The notes below the pieces were generated by a model. The model was not told where the DNA came from, did no database searches, and saw only the letters and a program-made list of their open reading frames with translations. A stretch of 64,000 nucleotides of DNA from Clostridiales bacterium (GTDB lineage: Bacteria > Bacillota > Clostridia > Saccharofermentanales > Saccharofermentanaceae). Positions within the stretch are counted from its first letter, which is position 1. The number at the start of each line of letters is the position of its first letter. The DNA lies in the NCBI GenBank assembly GCA_017513085.1, contig JAFWDK010000009.1, positions 62,001 to 126,000 of the forward strand, read 5' to 3'. The position numbers were made by a program, and so were the translations under genes. Below are positions 8,014 to 17,077 of the stretch, in pieces.

Positions 8014-9411
8014 ATGAAAAATATCACGTTAAGCGACAAGAGTAATCTTCTCGAGCAGGATCCGTATCAGTATGCACTGCAGGATGTGGAGAAGCCGGAG
8101 CTTTTCCGTGAGATGTTCCCGTACGCTGAAGTTCCGAAAATTGCGTACAACTACCGTAAAGTGCCGATGAATATGCCGGAGAATATCTATATCACGGATA
8201 CGACGTTCCGTGATGGACAGCAGTCCCGTGCGCCGTATACTACGGAGCAGATGGTGGAGATCTATAAGATGCTGCACCGCCTGGGCGGACCGAAGGGTAT
8301 TATCCGTCAGACAGAGTTTTTCGTTTATTCCGAGAAGGATCGTCAGGCACTGGAACAGTGTATGGCGCTTGGATATAAATTCCCGGAGATCACGACATGG
8401 ATCCGTGCAACCAAGTCTGACTTTGCGCTGGTCCGCAATATCGGTATCAAGGAAACCGGTATTCTGGTAAGCTGCTCGGATTATCACATTTTCAATAAGA
8501 TGGGTCTGACACGTAAACAGGCGCTGGATAAATATATCGGGATCGTAACCGATGCGATCGATGCCGGACTTCGTCCGCGTTGCCATTTTGAAGATATCAC
8601 ACGTGCGGATTTCTACGGATTCGTCGTTCCTTTTGCAAGCGCGCTGATGCGTCTTTCCGAGGAGAGCGGCATCCCGGTCAAGATCCGTGCCTGCGATACC
8701 ATGGGTTACGGCGTACCATTCCCGGGTGTTGCGCTTCCGCGTTCTGTATCCGGTATCATTTACGGCTTACAGCACTATGCCGGTGTTCCGTCAGAAATGC
8801 TCGAGTGGCATGGACATAATGATTTTTACAAGGGTGTCGTAAATGCTTCGACTGCCTGGCTTTATGGTGCACAGGCAGTAAACTGCTCGCTCCTCGGCAT
8901 CGGTGAGCGCACAGGTAATGTTCCGCTTGAGGCGATGGTATTTGAGTATGCTCAGCTTCGTGGCACGCTTGATGGCATGGATTCCCGTGTGATCACAGAG
9001 ATCGCGGATTATATTTCCCGCGAGACCAACTATGAACTGCCTCCGATGACACCTTTTGTCGGCAAGAACTTCAATGTAACCAAAGCCGGTATTCACGCGG
9101 ACGGACTTCTGAAAGATCCGGAGATCTACAATATCTTCGATACGGAAGCTTTGCTGGATCGTCCGCCGATGGTTGCCGTAAGTAATGTTTCCGGTCTGGC
9201 CGGTATTGCATGCTGGATCAATAATTACTATCGTCTGGCAGGCGAAAGCGTCGTCAGCAAGAAGGATCCGTTCATTGCCAAAATGAAGGAATGGATCGAT
9301 AAGCAGTATGACGAAGGCCGTATCACGGTGATCTCCGACGAAGAAATGGTGAAGCTTTTCGAGTCCTGCGGCGGAGATGTCTATAAGAGAGTCGCCAGAC
9401 CGAAGTCATAA
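8014..9411 (+). CDS. HMGL-family carboxyltransferase-like synthase, candidate Re-citrate synthase or homocitrate synthase
   Basis: A 465-residue member of the isopropylmalate/homocitrate synthase superfamily. The TIM barrel begins at about residue 57 with the metal and substrate motif DTTFRDGQQSR, followed by the HFEDITRAD and EWHGHNDFYK metal-binding segments and the GIGERTGN motif. It lacks the C-terminal LeuA allosteric domain, so it is not a standard LeuA. The overall layout matches the clostridial group that includes the experimentally known Re-citrate synthase of Clostridium kluyveri; I infer citrate or homocitrate formation from acetyl-CoA and an oxoacid. It is monocistronic, with its own promoter, and ends at a bidirectional terminator. 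Confidence 0.8.
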   Translation: MKNITLSDKSNLLEQDPYQYALQDVEKPELFREMFPYAEVPKIAYNYRKVPMNMPENIYITDTTFRDGQQSRAPYTTEQMVEIYKMLHRLGGPKGIIRQTEFFVYSEKDRQALEQCMALGYKFPEITTWIRATKSDFALVRNIGIKETGILVSCSDYHIFNKMGLTRKQALDKYIGIVTDAIDAGLRPRCHFEDITRADFYGFVVPFASALMRLSEESGIPVKIRACDTMGYGVPFPGVALPRSVSGIIYGLQHYAGVPSEMLEWHGHNDFYKGVVNASTAWLYGAQAVNCSLLGIGERTGNVPLEAMVFEYAQLRGTLDGMDSRVITEIADYISRETNYELPPMTPFVGKNFNVTKAGIHADGLLKDPEIYNIFDTEALLDRPPMVAVSNVSGLAGIACWINNYYRLAGESVVSKKDPFIAKMKEWIDKQYDEGRITVISDEEMVKLFESCGGDVYKRVARPKS

Positions 9412-9446
9412 TTCTTCGCGCCAAAGCTTTTACACTAAGAAATACA

Positions 9447-9501
9447 AAAGTCTCCCGTTCAGCGATCCGCGTCATCCGCGTGATAGTGTCCGGGAGACTT
9501 T
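9447..9501. terminator. Bidirectional terminator between convergent genes
   Basis: AAAGTCTCCCG and CGGGAGACTTT form a perfect 11-bp stem around a 33-base loop. On the minus strand it is followed by TTTTGTATTT, on the plus strand by a short T-rich stretch. Confidence 0.75.
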
Positions 9502-9502
9502 C

Positions 9503-10921
9503 TTATGTTGCGCTTGTGGCCAGGACTCCCGGCAGTACTTCGTCACCGACTTGTACCGGTGCATCGAGGATCGTGTGATGGATCTTTGCTGCCAGTTCGA
9601 AGAGTTTCTCTTTCGGGATCTCGCCTTTGGATTTTACACTGATACGTCCGATATGTCCGTCTTCATAACGGACACGGATCGTCGTGGTAAGCGTGCGCAT
9701 GGGGTGCGTAACTTCGGCAATCGCATATTCTTCACCACGCGGACAGGAGTTTCCGGAGACGACCGGCGGATCGCTTAAAACAACACTCAGCTGACAGCCG
9801 CGCGGACAGATGATACAGGTCATTCTTCGTACGCCGTAAGCGCCATCGTCGGAAGTTTCCGGTTTTGTTTCTTCGACAGGTTTAACGACTTTTCGAGGGA
9901 AAACCTTCGGGTTGTCGATCGCTTCTTTTGATGTTGTTTTTTTCTCTCCACCAACGAAAAGCGCTGCGGCTCTGCCGGCTTCAATCGCTTCTTTGGTAAC
10001 GTTGTCGGCGAGGTCATGCACATGGAGAACATTTCCGCAGGCAAAGATGCCGGGTACAGAAGTTTCCAGTGATCCGGAGGCGAAAGGACCGCCGGTTTTC
10101 GGATCGATCACAAGTCCGGCTTTTCTGGATAACTCGTTTTCCGGGATCAAACCACAGGAGAGAAGAAGTGTATCACATTCGATCTCGCGTTCTGTACCGG
10201 GGATCGGTGTATAGTTTTCATCCACTTCGGAAACAGTAATCCCGGTTAGCCGCTCCTTACCATGAATAGCCGTAACCGTCTGACGAAGATAAAGCGGAAT
10301 ACCATAGTCTTCCAGACACTGTGTGATATTACGGGCAAGACCGCCGGGCTGTGGAGCGATCTCAATACAAGCCAGAACTCTCGCACCTTCTAAGACCATA
10401 CGTCTTGCCATGATAAGTCCGATATCGCCGGACCCTAAGATCACGACTTTGCGGCCAACCATGTAGCCATCGATATTCACATAGTGCTGAGCCAGACCTG
10501 CAGTCATGACACCGGCGGGACGGGTACCCGGGATGGCCAGTGCGCCGCGTGCTTTTTCACGGCAGCCCATCGCGAGTATGATCGCCTTGGCAGAGATTTC
10601 AAAATAGCCATCTTTTTTGTTCATGGCGTAGATCGTCTTATCCGGCGTGATCTCCATGACAAATGTATCGAGAAGTATTTCGACGCCGGAAGCGGTCTCT
10701 TGCAGTTCAACCATGGCGCGGTATGCGTATTCCGGACCGGTCAGTTCTTCGCCGAAATGCGCCAGCCCGAATCCGTTGTGGATGCACTGATTGAGGATGC
10801 CTCCAAGTCTGGTTTCACGTTCGATAAGAAGTACGGAATGACAGCCGTTTTCGTAAGCACTCTTGGCAGCCGCGAGGCCGGCCGGGCCTCCGCCGATTAC
10901 AACGATATCGTAAGATCTCAT
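9503..10921 (-). CDS. FAD-dependent NAD(P)-type oxidoreductase fused to a DUF1667 domain
   Basis: The protein has 472 residues. The first about 330 form a two-dinucleotide-fold flavoprotein: FAD site GGGPAGLAAA near residue 9, second Rossmann site GSGDIG near 163, and a GIFACGN motif near 290. A spacer of charged residues leads to a C-terminal DUF1667 domain (about 365-472) with the cysteine motifs CIICPRGC and SCPRG, which suggest metal or Fe-S binding. In most clostridia I know of, DUF1667 is a separate gene of about 120 codons next to this oxidoreductase, so this is a fusion. Its ATG overlaps the stop of the upstream GlpA-like gene (ATGA, 10918-10921), showing translational coupling. The pair probably oxidises glycerol-3-phosphate or a related hydroxyacid; the substrate is not evident. 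Confidence 0.85.
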   Translation of the reverse strand: MRSYDIVVIGGGPAGLAAAKSAYENGCHSVLLIERETRLGGILNQCIHNGFGLAHFGEELTGPEYAYRAMVELQETASGVEILLDTFVMEITPDKTIYAMNKKDGYFEISAKAIILAMGCREKARGALAIPGTRPAGVMTAGLAQHYVNIDGYMVGRKVVILGSGDIGLIMARRMVLEGARVLACIEIAPQPGGLARNITQCLEDYGIPLYLRQTVTAIHGKERLTGITVSEVDENYTPIPGTEREIECDTLLLSCGLIPENELSRKAGLVIDPKTGGPFASGSLETSVPGIFACGNVLHVHDLADNVTKEAIEAGRAAALFVGGEKKTTSKEAIDNPKVFPRKVVKPVEETKPETSDDGAYGVRRMTCIICPRGCQLSVVLSDPPVVSGNSCPRGEEYAIAEVTHPMRTLTTTIRVRYEDGHIGRISVKSKGEIPKEKLFELAAKIHHTILDAPVQVGDEVLPGVLATSAT

Positions 10922-12402
10922 GATTCCACCTCCGTTTGGCGAGTGAAGAACAGGTTTGAACCCTCAGCATCCTGTAAGATGGACAGATATGTGGGGGGCA
11001 GCTTTTTGCTTCCGCAGGGGCAGGCGGATGACTCTGATTGAGCAATCATCATTTCCACGATCCTGGGTCCGCAGAAACCACCCTGACAGCGTCCCATGCC
11101 GGTGCCGGCACGACGTTTCACGGCGTCAAGAGAACAAGGCGGAATCGGACTTTCCAGCGCATCACGGATCTCGCCTTCGGTCACTCCCTCACAGCGGCAC
11201 ACGATACGGCCATATGCAGGATCGGATGCCACAAGTTTTGCTCGTTCTTCGTTGCTCATGTCACGGAAATGGATCTTCTTTCTGGTCATGTCATAGCCAA
11301 CTTTCTTTTCAGTAAGCACGACACCATTTGATTTAAGGAGTTCGACCATATACGGCCCGATCGCGGGACTGCTGGCAAGCCCCGGAGATTTGATTCCCGC
11401 TGCTTCGAAGATGCCTTTGTTTCCCGGGATCTCACGAATGATGAAATCATCGGCTGTGGAGTTGGCGCGTATGCCCGAGAAGTTTCGGACATTGTCCCGC
11501 CAGGAGATATTGCCGACCGAACGGGCAGCCTTGGATTTGATTTCAGCAAGCTTAGCCGAAGTGGTTGCCGTATCTTCAATGTCTTCTTTCAGCACCTCGG
11601 AAGTCGGACCGCAGATCATGTTTCCGTGAACAGTCGGTGCGACGAGTACGCCTTTTCCGAGTTCGTTCGGACACTGGAAAATGACATGACTGACTTTGCC
11701 GCCTTCAGACTTATCGAGGAGGAAATACTCGCCACGTGTCGGTACGATCTGAAAATCAGGCTTGGCGATAAGCCCGTGTACGGTGTCGGCCTGGATTCCG
11801 CAGGCGAGGATCACGATGGATGCTTCGAACGTACCTTTCGAAGTTTCGATGATGTAAGTATCCTTTTCTTGAACAATGCCGGTGACTTCGGCATTGCTTT
11901 CAAAAATTCCGCCGTTTCTCACAAAAACTTCCGCCTGGGCGAGACAGAGTTCCCAAGGGTTAACAATGCCGGCAGAAGGAGCGTACAGCGCAGCGACTGC
12001 TTCCTCGCCGATCTCTGGCTCTAGTTTGCGCAGTTCAGCCGCATCAAGAATACGAAGATCCGGCACGCCATTTTTCACGCCACGTTCAAAAAGCTCCTGA
12101 AGCGTCGACTTCTCCTCCTCGGAAAATGCAAGAACGAGGGATCCGCAGCGCTTGAAAGGTACGGAAAGATCTGAGCAAAGCTTTTCGCAAAGACGGTTGC
12201 CCTCGACGTTGAGTCTAGCCATGAGGGTGCCCGGCCTGGGATCATAGCCGGCGTGTATGATGGCGCTGTTGGCGCGTGTAGCGCCCATAGCCACATCGTT
12301 ATTCTTATCAAGCAAAAGAACAGAAACATCGTAGGGAATAAGGCTGTAGGCAATCGATGTGCCTACAACTCCGGCACCAACGATAACGATATCGTATTTC
12401 AT
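10918..12402 (-). CDS. GlpA-like FAD-dependent oxidoreductase with C-terminal BFD-type [2Fe-2S] domain
   Basis: This 494-residue protein starts with a DAO-type FAD-binding fold (VIVGAGVVGTSIAY) and ends with a BFD-like iron-sulfur domain whose cysteines lie in the CRC and CQGGFC motifs (about residues 410-470). I chose the ATG at 12402, where AGGTGG precedes it; the open frame continues to 12519 without similarity. Homologues are annotated as anaerobic glycerol-3-phosphate dehydrogenase (GlpA) or L-2-hydroxyglutarate oxidase-like. In Firmicutes such genes are commonly grouped with an FAD oxidoreductase and DUF1667, as here, implying one multi-subunit complex. No glpK or glpF lies in the window, so the substrate stays open. 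Confidence 0.85.
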   Translation of the reverse strand: MKYDIVIVGAGVVGTSIAYSLIPYDVSVLLLDKNNDVAMGATRANSAIIHAGYDPRPGTLMARLNVEGNRLCEKLCSDLSVPFKRCGSLVLAFSEEEKSTLQELFERGVKNGVPDLRILDAAELRKLEPEIGEEAVAALYAPSAGIVNPWELCLAQAEVFVRNGGIFESNAEVTGIVQEKDTYIIETSKGTFEASIVILACGIQADTVHGLIAKPDFQIVPTRGEYFLLDKSEGGKVSHVIFQCPNELGKGVLVAPTVHGNMICGPTSEVLKEDIEDTATTSAKLAEIKSKAARSVGNISWRDNVRNFSGIRANSTADDFIIREIPGNKGIFEAAGIKSPGLASSPAIGPYMVELLKSNGVVLTEKKVGYDMTRKKIHFRDMSNEERAKLVASDPAYGRIVCRCEGVTEGEIRDALESPIPPCSLDAVKRRAGTGMGRCQGGFCGPRIVEMMIAQSESSACPCGSKKLPPTYLSILQDAEGSNLFFTRQTEVES

Positions 12403-12512
12403 AAGCCACCTCTTTCTCGAGCTATGGTACGGCTTGTGGTGGAAATCGTACGGCTCGGAATGTCTTAGTTCTATTTTACTATACATTTGCCGTCCCGTAT
12501 AAGACGGGGAAA

Positions 12513-12541
12513 TTGACATATCAGGGGCAATTCATTATACT
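12513..12541 (+). promoter_or_regulatory. Strong sigma-A promoter of proS
   Basis: TTGACA, 17 bases, TATACT: one mismatch to the sigma-A consensus. It is preceded by a small CCCGT/ACGGG hairpin at 12495-12509. The ATG lies 57 bases downstream of the -10 box. Confidence 0.85.
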
Positions 12542-12597
12542 TTTGTGTGCTATATATTTATATTGCGCGCGTGTGCGTGCTGAGAGAGGAATCTATC

Positions 12598-14310
12598 ATG
12601 CGAGTATCTAAGCTTTTCATGTCAACACAAAGAGAAGTACCTTCTGATGCCGAGATCGTGAGCCATCAGCTCATGCTTCGTGCAGGCCTGATGCGTAAGG
12701 CCGCTGCCGGTATCTATTCATATATGCCGATGGGCTATCGTGCATACCGTAAAGTTGAGGCCATTGTCCGTGAGGAGATGGACCGTGCTGGTGCTCAGGA
12801 GCTTATCATGCCGGCGATTCTTCCGGCTGAGACCTACATGGCTTCCGGCCGCTGGGAAAAGTTCGGTCCGGAAATGTTCCGTCTGAAGGATCGCGGCGGA
12901 CGCCAGTTCTGCCTGGGTCCGACGCATGAAGAGCCTTTCACAGAAGCAGTCAGAGATACGATCCGTTCCTATCGTAACCTGCCGGTGACACTTTATCAGA
13001 TCCAGCACAAGTATCGTGACGAGAAACGCCCGAGATTCGGTGTTGTCCGTTCCCGTGAGTTTGTCATGAAGGATGCATACAGCTTCGATGTTGACGAGGC
13101 AGGTCTCGATAAGTCCTACCTCATCATGAAGGATGCATACTGCAAGATCTTTGACCGTTGTAACCTCGACTACATCCTCGTTGATGCCGATTCCGGCGCG
13201 ATGGGTGGTTCCGGTTCCCAGGAATTCATGGTAAAGTCCGCTGTCGGTGAAGATGCGATCGCATACTGCCCGGATTGTGATTATGCCGCAAACGAGGAGA
13301 AAGCACCGTGCCCGGAACTTCCGAAGGCCGAGGGATTTGAGATGCTTCCGATCGAGAAGATCGAGACACCTCATGTAAAGACCATCGAAGAACTCATGGA
13401 GTTCATGCACTCCGAGCCGACTGCTTTTGCCAAGACGATTCTTTACAATATCGATGGCAAGATCGTTGCCGTTATGGTCAGAGGTGACCGTGAGATCAAT
13501 GAGACCAAGCTGGGTAACCTCTTTGACGCCACCGAGATGAACCTCGCTTCTTTTGAAGAAGTTGAGCGTGTGACCGGTGCAGCGGTTGGCTTTGCCGGCC
13601 CTGTCGGTCTGAAAGAAAAGGTTGAAGTGATCGCAGACTATGAAGTTGCTGCAATGCAGAACTTTATTGTTGGTGCGAATGAGACAGACTACCACTTTAA
13701 GAATGTCAACTTCGGCCGTGACTTTACTCCGGATCGTGTTGTGGATGTCCGCTGTGCGGTAGAAGGTGATCCGTGTCCGAAGTGCGGAAAACCTTTGGCA
13801 ATGTGCAGAGGTATTGAAGTTGGTCATATCTTCAAGCTCGGCACCAAGTATTCCGACGCACTCCACTGTATCTATCTCGACAAGGACGGCAAAGAGAACT
13901 CCATGATCATGGGCTGCTATGGTATCGGTGTTTCCAGAACTCTGGCAGCAATTATCGAACAGCACTACGATGAGAATGGTATCATCTGGCCGATGTCGGT
14001 GGCTCCGTATCAGGTCATCATTGTTCCGACAACCTCGCAGGATGAGACTGTCGTGAAGATGGCGGAAGAGATCCACGATGCACTCGAAAAAGCCGGTGCA
14101 GAGGTGCTGATCGATGACAGAGAAGAGCGCGCCGGTGTCAAGTTTAAGGATGCGGACCTTATCGGAATTCCGGTCCGTATTACGGTTGGACGTAAGGCAG
14201 CAGAAGGCAAAGTCGAGTATAAACTCCGTGCCGGTTCTGAAGTCGTGGAGATGACTGCGGACGAAGCGATCGCCGCTGCACTCAAAGAGATTGAGACTGC
14301 AAAGGCTTGA
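12598..14310 (+). CDS. proS: Prolyl-tRNA synthetase, bacterial type with editing insertion
   Basis: This 570-residue class II synthetase charges tRNA-Pro. The N-terminal catalytic core carries the class II motifs (the TYMASGRW and [14 protein letters not shown] regions), an INS/YbaK-like editing domain is inserted at about 225-400, and the motif 3 region ([14 protein letters not shown]) precedes the C-terminal anticodon-binding domain. The ATG at 12598 is chosen because a GAGAGAGGA ribosome-binding site lies seven bases upstream and the family start MRVSKLF follows; an in-frame GTG at 12547 is too close to the -10 box. It is monocistronic and ends at a terminator. Length is normal. Confidence 0.97.
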   Translation: MRVSKLFMSTQREVPSDAEIVSHQLMLRAGLMRKAAAGIYSYMPMGYRAYRKVEAIVREEMDRAGAQELIMPAILPAETYMASGRWEKFGPEMFRLKDRGGRQFCLGPTHEEPFTEAVRDTIRSYRNLPVTLYQIQHKYRDEKRPRFGVVRSREFVMKDAYSFDVDEAGLDKSYLIMKDAYCKIFDRCNLDYILVDADSGAMGGSGSQEFMVKSAVGEDAIAYCPDCDYAANEEKAPCPELPKAEGFEMLPIEKIETPHVKTIEELMEFMHSEPTAFAKTILYNIDGKIVAVMVRGDREINETKLGNLFDATEMNLASFEEVERVTGAAVGFAGPVGLKEKVEVIADYEVAAMQNFIVGANETDYHFKNVNFGRDFTPDRVVDVRCAVEGDPCPKCGKPLAMCRGIEVGHIFKLGTKYSDALHCIYLDKDGKENSMIMGCYGIGVSRTLAAIIEQHYDENGIIWPMSVAPYQVIIVPTTSQDETVVKMAEEIHDALEKAGAEVLIDDREERAGVKFKDADLIGIPVRITVGRKAAEGKVEYKLRAGSEVVEMTADEAIAAALKEIETAKA

Positions 14311-14343
14311 TTTTATATCGTTTAACATATGAGTTCACAGGAG

Positions 14344-14375
14344 GGGGCGTCTTACAAAATAGGACGTCCCTTTCT
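14344..14375 (+). terminator. Rho-independent terminator of proS
   Basis: GGGGCGTC pairs with GACGTCCC (one G-U pair) around an 11-base loop, followed by TTTCT. Confidence 0.65.
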
Positions 14376-14458
14376 GATTCTTGAAATTTTTTTGGAAAAT
14401 CTTGTAACGAATCTGTTTTTTTCTGCATACACATACGAGAAGCAAAGGAGGTGAGAAG

Positions 14459-14839
14459 TTGCAGTCTTTTGATGAAATCTATCAGCAATACGCACAGACC
14501 GTGTACAAATATCTTTTGTCACTGACCTATCAGAGCGATCTTTCTGAGGAACTAATACAGGAGACGTTCTATCAGGCGCTAAGAACAATTGACCGTTACG
14601 ACGGGAAATGCAGGATCTCTACATGGCTTTGCGGGATTGCCAAGAATGTGCTTCTTACCTACAGGCGCAAGCATCCGCAACACGAGGATATCGATGACCT
14701 GGCCATCCCCGTGGAATCTTCGGAACAGGATCTGGCTGATCACGGCAGGAGAGACAGGAAGGATCGTCTGGATGGAAGACGAGCCAATCTACGATCGTAC
14801 CTGGGATGTGTGGTCAACGAAGCACATGTACGTTGGTGA
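14459..14839 (+). pseudogene. ECF sigma factor truncated after region 2
   Basis: A TTG start is supported by AAAGGAGG eight bases upstream. Residues 1 to about 90 are a typical sigma-70 region 2 (YQQYAQTVYKYLL, then SEELIQETFYQAL, then ISTWLCGIAKN). At about 14735 the similarity stops; the remaining 30-odd codons are out of frame with the following anti-sigma fragment and encode an unrelated Arg-rich tail. Region 4, which reads the -35 box, is absent. The family's usual length is about 160-190 residues. I infer an internal deletion that joined the 5' half of the sigma gene to the 3' part of its anti-sigma gene. A short region-2-only protein of 126 residues could still be made. Confidence 0.75.
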
Positions 14840-15200
14840 TATGTCTGCGAATTCCCGTACGGCAAAAGCACTTCTGCTGTCTGAGAAGATAGGCCTTTTT
14901 ACAAATGAACTGCAAACAGAGGAAGAGCCCTATGGCTGGACGATCCTTTTCAGCGAGCCTTTGGATGCAAGTTACGAGAAGTATTATCTTTCCGAAATGA
15001 GAAAGGCGGGCTATGAAATGATTGCGCTGGTCCAAAATCTGGATCATGTGACTTTCCGATACACGATCGATGGCGAGGAATTAGAAGACACATACTTCGC
15101 AGAGGATGCATCGAAGGGATTCGGCCAGGATGTGAAGAACTGCTGGACTAGCGTGAAACTCTTCCAGAATTATGTGCACTGGCTCGATACATCAGATTAA
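14735..15200 (+). pseudogene. C-terminal fragment of an anti-sigma factor-like protein with a DUF4825 domain
   Basis: This segment is read in a different frame from the upstream sigma fragment. It begins near GETGRIVWMEDEP and continues through HMYVGDMSANSRTAKAL and ELQTEEEPYGWTILF, features of the DUF4825 sensor domain found behind the zinc-finger and membrane anchor of clostridial anti-sigma factors. The zinc-finger, transmembrane helix and start codon are missing. It therefore has no plausible translation start of its own and is most likely a remnant. The stop at 15198-15200 is natural. An assembly error at the junction is the main alternative. Confidence 0.65.
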
Positions 15201-15323
15201 AGCGTTCCCTATTGGAGTCGGTTACAGATCTGTCATCCGATCCTGCCCGAGACGATATATAATGTTTATGGTGGATGAAGGGGAGGAGATGGCTGCCTTC
15301 CCGAATAAAGGGTGGAGTAGGAA

Positions 15324-16031
15324 ATGAATACGAGAAACAAATTGTTGTCGGTGTTTGTCGCCGTTATGGTATTGGGGAGCATGGCTTTGAGCGGATGCTC
15401 GATCTTTTCGAAGAAACCGTCATATTCCGTAAAAGACGCGATTGCATATATGGAAGACCGGTATGACGATAAGTTTACCTATTTTGAGGATTACGATGAT
15501 CACCAACCGACGGGAGCTTCGTACGATCTGTACCTGAAAAGCAGGAAGTACCCGGATGAGAAAGTCTATCTTCGTATCATAAGAAACGGGAACGGATTCC
15601 GCTATGTGGACAACTATATATCCGTAAAGTTTTATGACGAGACACGTGAAGCGATCGAAGACATCGCCGCTGCCGTCTATGGAAGCGAATTCAACCTGAT
15701 CTATGATCCGGGAATATCTTCTGCGATGAGTTCTACATGCGATCCGAATATGTCTTTGGAAGAATTCTGGCTGGAAAGAGAGGCAGATCTTTCTTGCTGT
15801 TTGAAGATTGATCCGGATCATGGTGAAGCAAACTCGGAAGCCGAACTCGACCGGATAGAAGAACTGATCAAAGAAAAGAAGATCAGTATCCGATTCTCGA
15901 TCTACTATACGGTAGATCAGGATTTCTATGAAGATACGAAAAACAGCACTGCGAAATGGAATGAATACAGCACGCACATGATTATCGGGATCGGCCCGGA
16001 TATGAAAACAGAAATAAAGAAGCGGAGTTGA
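15324..16031 (+). CDS. Putative lipoprotein of unknown function
   Basis: The 235-residue protein begins with a lipoprotein signal peptide ending in the lipobox LSGC (Cys about 25), so it should be lipid-anchored outside the membrane. The remaining acidic domain has no family I recognise. The start is supported by GGAGTAGG before the ATG. It lies 123 bases after the collapsed sigma/anti-sigma locus, with a possible -10 box (TATAAT near 15257) in between; it may once have belonged to that regulon. Its stop codon is embedded in a terminator stem. Confidence 0.75.
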   Translation: MNTRNKLLSVFVAVMVLGSMALSGCSIFSKKPSYSVKDAIAYMEDRYDDKFTYFEDYDDHQPTGASYDLYLKSRKYPDEKVYLRIIRNGNGFRYVDNYISVKFYDETREAIEDIAAAVYGSEFNLIYDPGISSAMSSTCDPNMSLEEFWLEREADLSCCLKIDPDHGEANSEAELDRIEELIKEKKISIRFSIYYTVDQDFYEDTKNSTAKWNEYSTHMIIGIGPDMKTEIKKRS

Positions 16032-16046
16032 CTCCGCTTCTTTTTT
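16019..16046. terminator. Terminator overlapping the lipoprotein stop codon
   Basis: GAAGCGGAGT and ACTCCGCTTC pair around the TGA stop and are followed by six T residues. The A-rich 5' side suggests it also serves the converging AraC gene. Confidence 0.85.
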
Positions 16047-16072
16047 CTGGTGTTCGGTTGTAGAGGGAGCAC

Positions 16073-16951
16073 TCAGTTTTCTTCGTGCGGAAGACGTGTC
16101 GGGGAGGCAAGATTCTTGTTTTTGGCTTCCTCGAGAAGACGGGCGAGTTCTTCTTCAGTATGCTCGATAGGAAGAGAAGAGCCCTGCTTGGTCTTAACGT
16201 CCTTCGGAAATGCCTTGTGGAAGTTTTCTTTTCTGTATTCTTCCGGCGTTTGTCCGGTCTGCTTCTTGAATGCCTGGATGAAGTGGCTCTGTGTCGAGAA
16301 GGAAAGGAACTGGGAGATGCTCAGGCAGGAATAATCGGAATGCTTGAGCATGTGCTTGGCCGCATCGATCTTTTTGATTCGGATAAAATCACTGACGGAT
16401 ACGCCGGTCTCTTTTTTGAAAAGCTTGGAAAAGTAAGCATCGTTTAAGCCAAGATATTCGGACAGATCCGGTACGAGGATACGATCCTGCAAGTGGCTGT
16501 AAATGTACTCAATGGCGCGCACGACATGCTTACTGAAGATGTTATCGAGTCGAAGCGCACGCATGCGTGTGCAATAATCCTGGATGCACTGCTGCTGGAT
16601 CTCATCAAGCTGGTTGGTGTTGGTGGCAGCATCACACTTTTGGATGTAGATATCACTTAAAGAATATGAGGTTTCCACATCCATACCATAGTTGATGCAG
16701 TAACGTGAGATCATGGCAATGGATATGATCAAGTGATACCGCACGTTACGCAATCTGTCAGGAGAGAGTGTGCCGACACCGCGAAGTTCGGAGATATGGT
16801 ACTCGCGAACCTGTCTCATAACTTCTTCCACCTCGCCGGTAGCTACAAGATCGTAAAAGTCAAATTCGTGTTCATAGGAGGAGCGTACCATCAGGCGCTC
16901 ACGTTGCATAAAAAGCAGCCGCTGCAGTTCTTTGTTTACATCATTATCCAT
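16073..16951 (-). CDS. AraC family transcriptional regulator
   Basis: This is a 292-residue regulator. The C-terminal third (about 165-265) has the two helix-turn-helix motifs of the AraC family: DLSEYLGLNDAYFSKLFKKETG and the second recognition segment ending TGQTPEEYRKENF. The N-terminal about 150 residues form a helical sensor domain without a cupin signature, similar in layout to many clostridial AraC proteins that respond to sugars. I chose the ATG at 16951, preceded by GAGGG; an upstream in-frame ATG at 16981 lacks a ribosome-binding site. No target gene is adjacent; the candidate RNA gene at 17.1 kb is divergent. A short charged tail follows the DNA-binding domain. Confidence 0.88.
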   Translation of the reverse strand: MDNDVNKELQRLLFMQRERLMVRSSYEHEFDFYDLVATGEVEEVMRQVREYHISELRGVGTLSPDRLRNVRYHLIISIAMISRYCINYGMDVETSYSLSDIYIQKCDAATNTNQLDEIQQQCIQDYCTRMRALRLDNIFSKHVVRAIEYIYSHLQDRILVPDLSEYLGLNDAYFSKLFKKETGVSVSDFIRIKKIDAAKHMLKHSDYSCLSISQFLSFSTQSHFIQAFKKQTGQTPEEYRKENFHKAFPKDVKTKQGSSLPIEHTEEELARLLEEAKNKNLASPTRLPHEEN

Positions 16952-17039
16952 GTTCAGACCCTCACTTTGACATAGATTCATCCCCGTAGTACGTTTTGAA
17001 ACAAACTTACGTCATTATTATGACATAAAGTGCAAAAAT

Positions 17040-17069
17040 TTGGTATCGTTATTTCTGAAATAGTATAGA
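17040..17069 (+). promoter_or_regulatory. Candidate promoter of the structured RNA
   Basis: TTGGTA is followed after 18 bases by TATAGA, with overlapping TAGAAT and TATACT words just downstream. The RNA structure begins about ten bases after the -10 region. Confidence 0.5.
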
Positions 17070-17077
17070 ATATACTC

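Noticed and set aside
12718..14328. A 536-codon open frame antisense to proS
   Set aside because: It is a frame shadow of a codon-biased gene; it has no start signal and a composition unlike real proteins.
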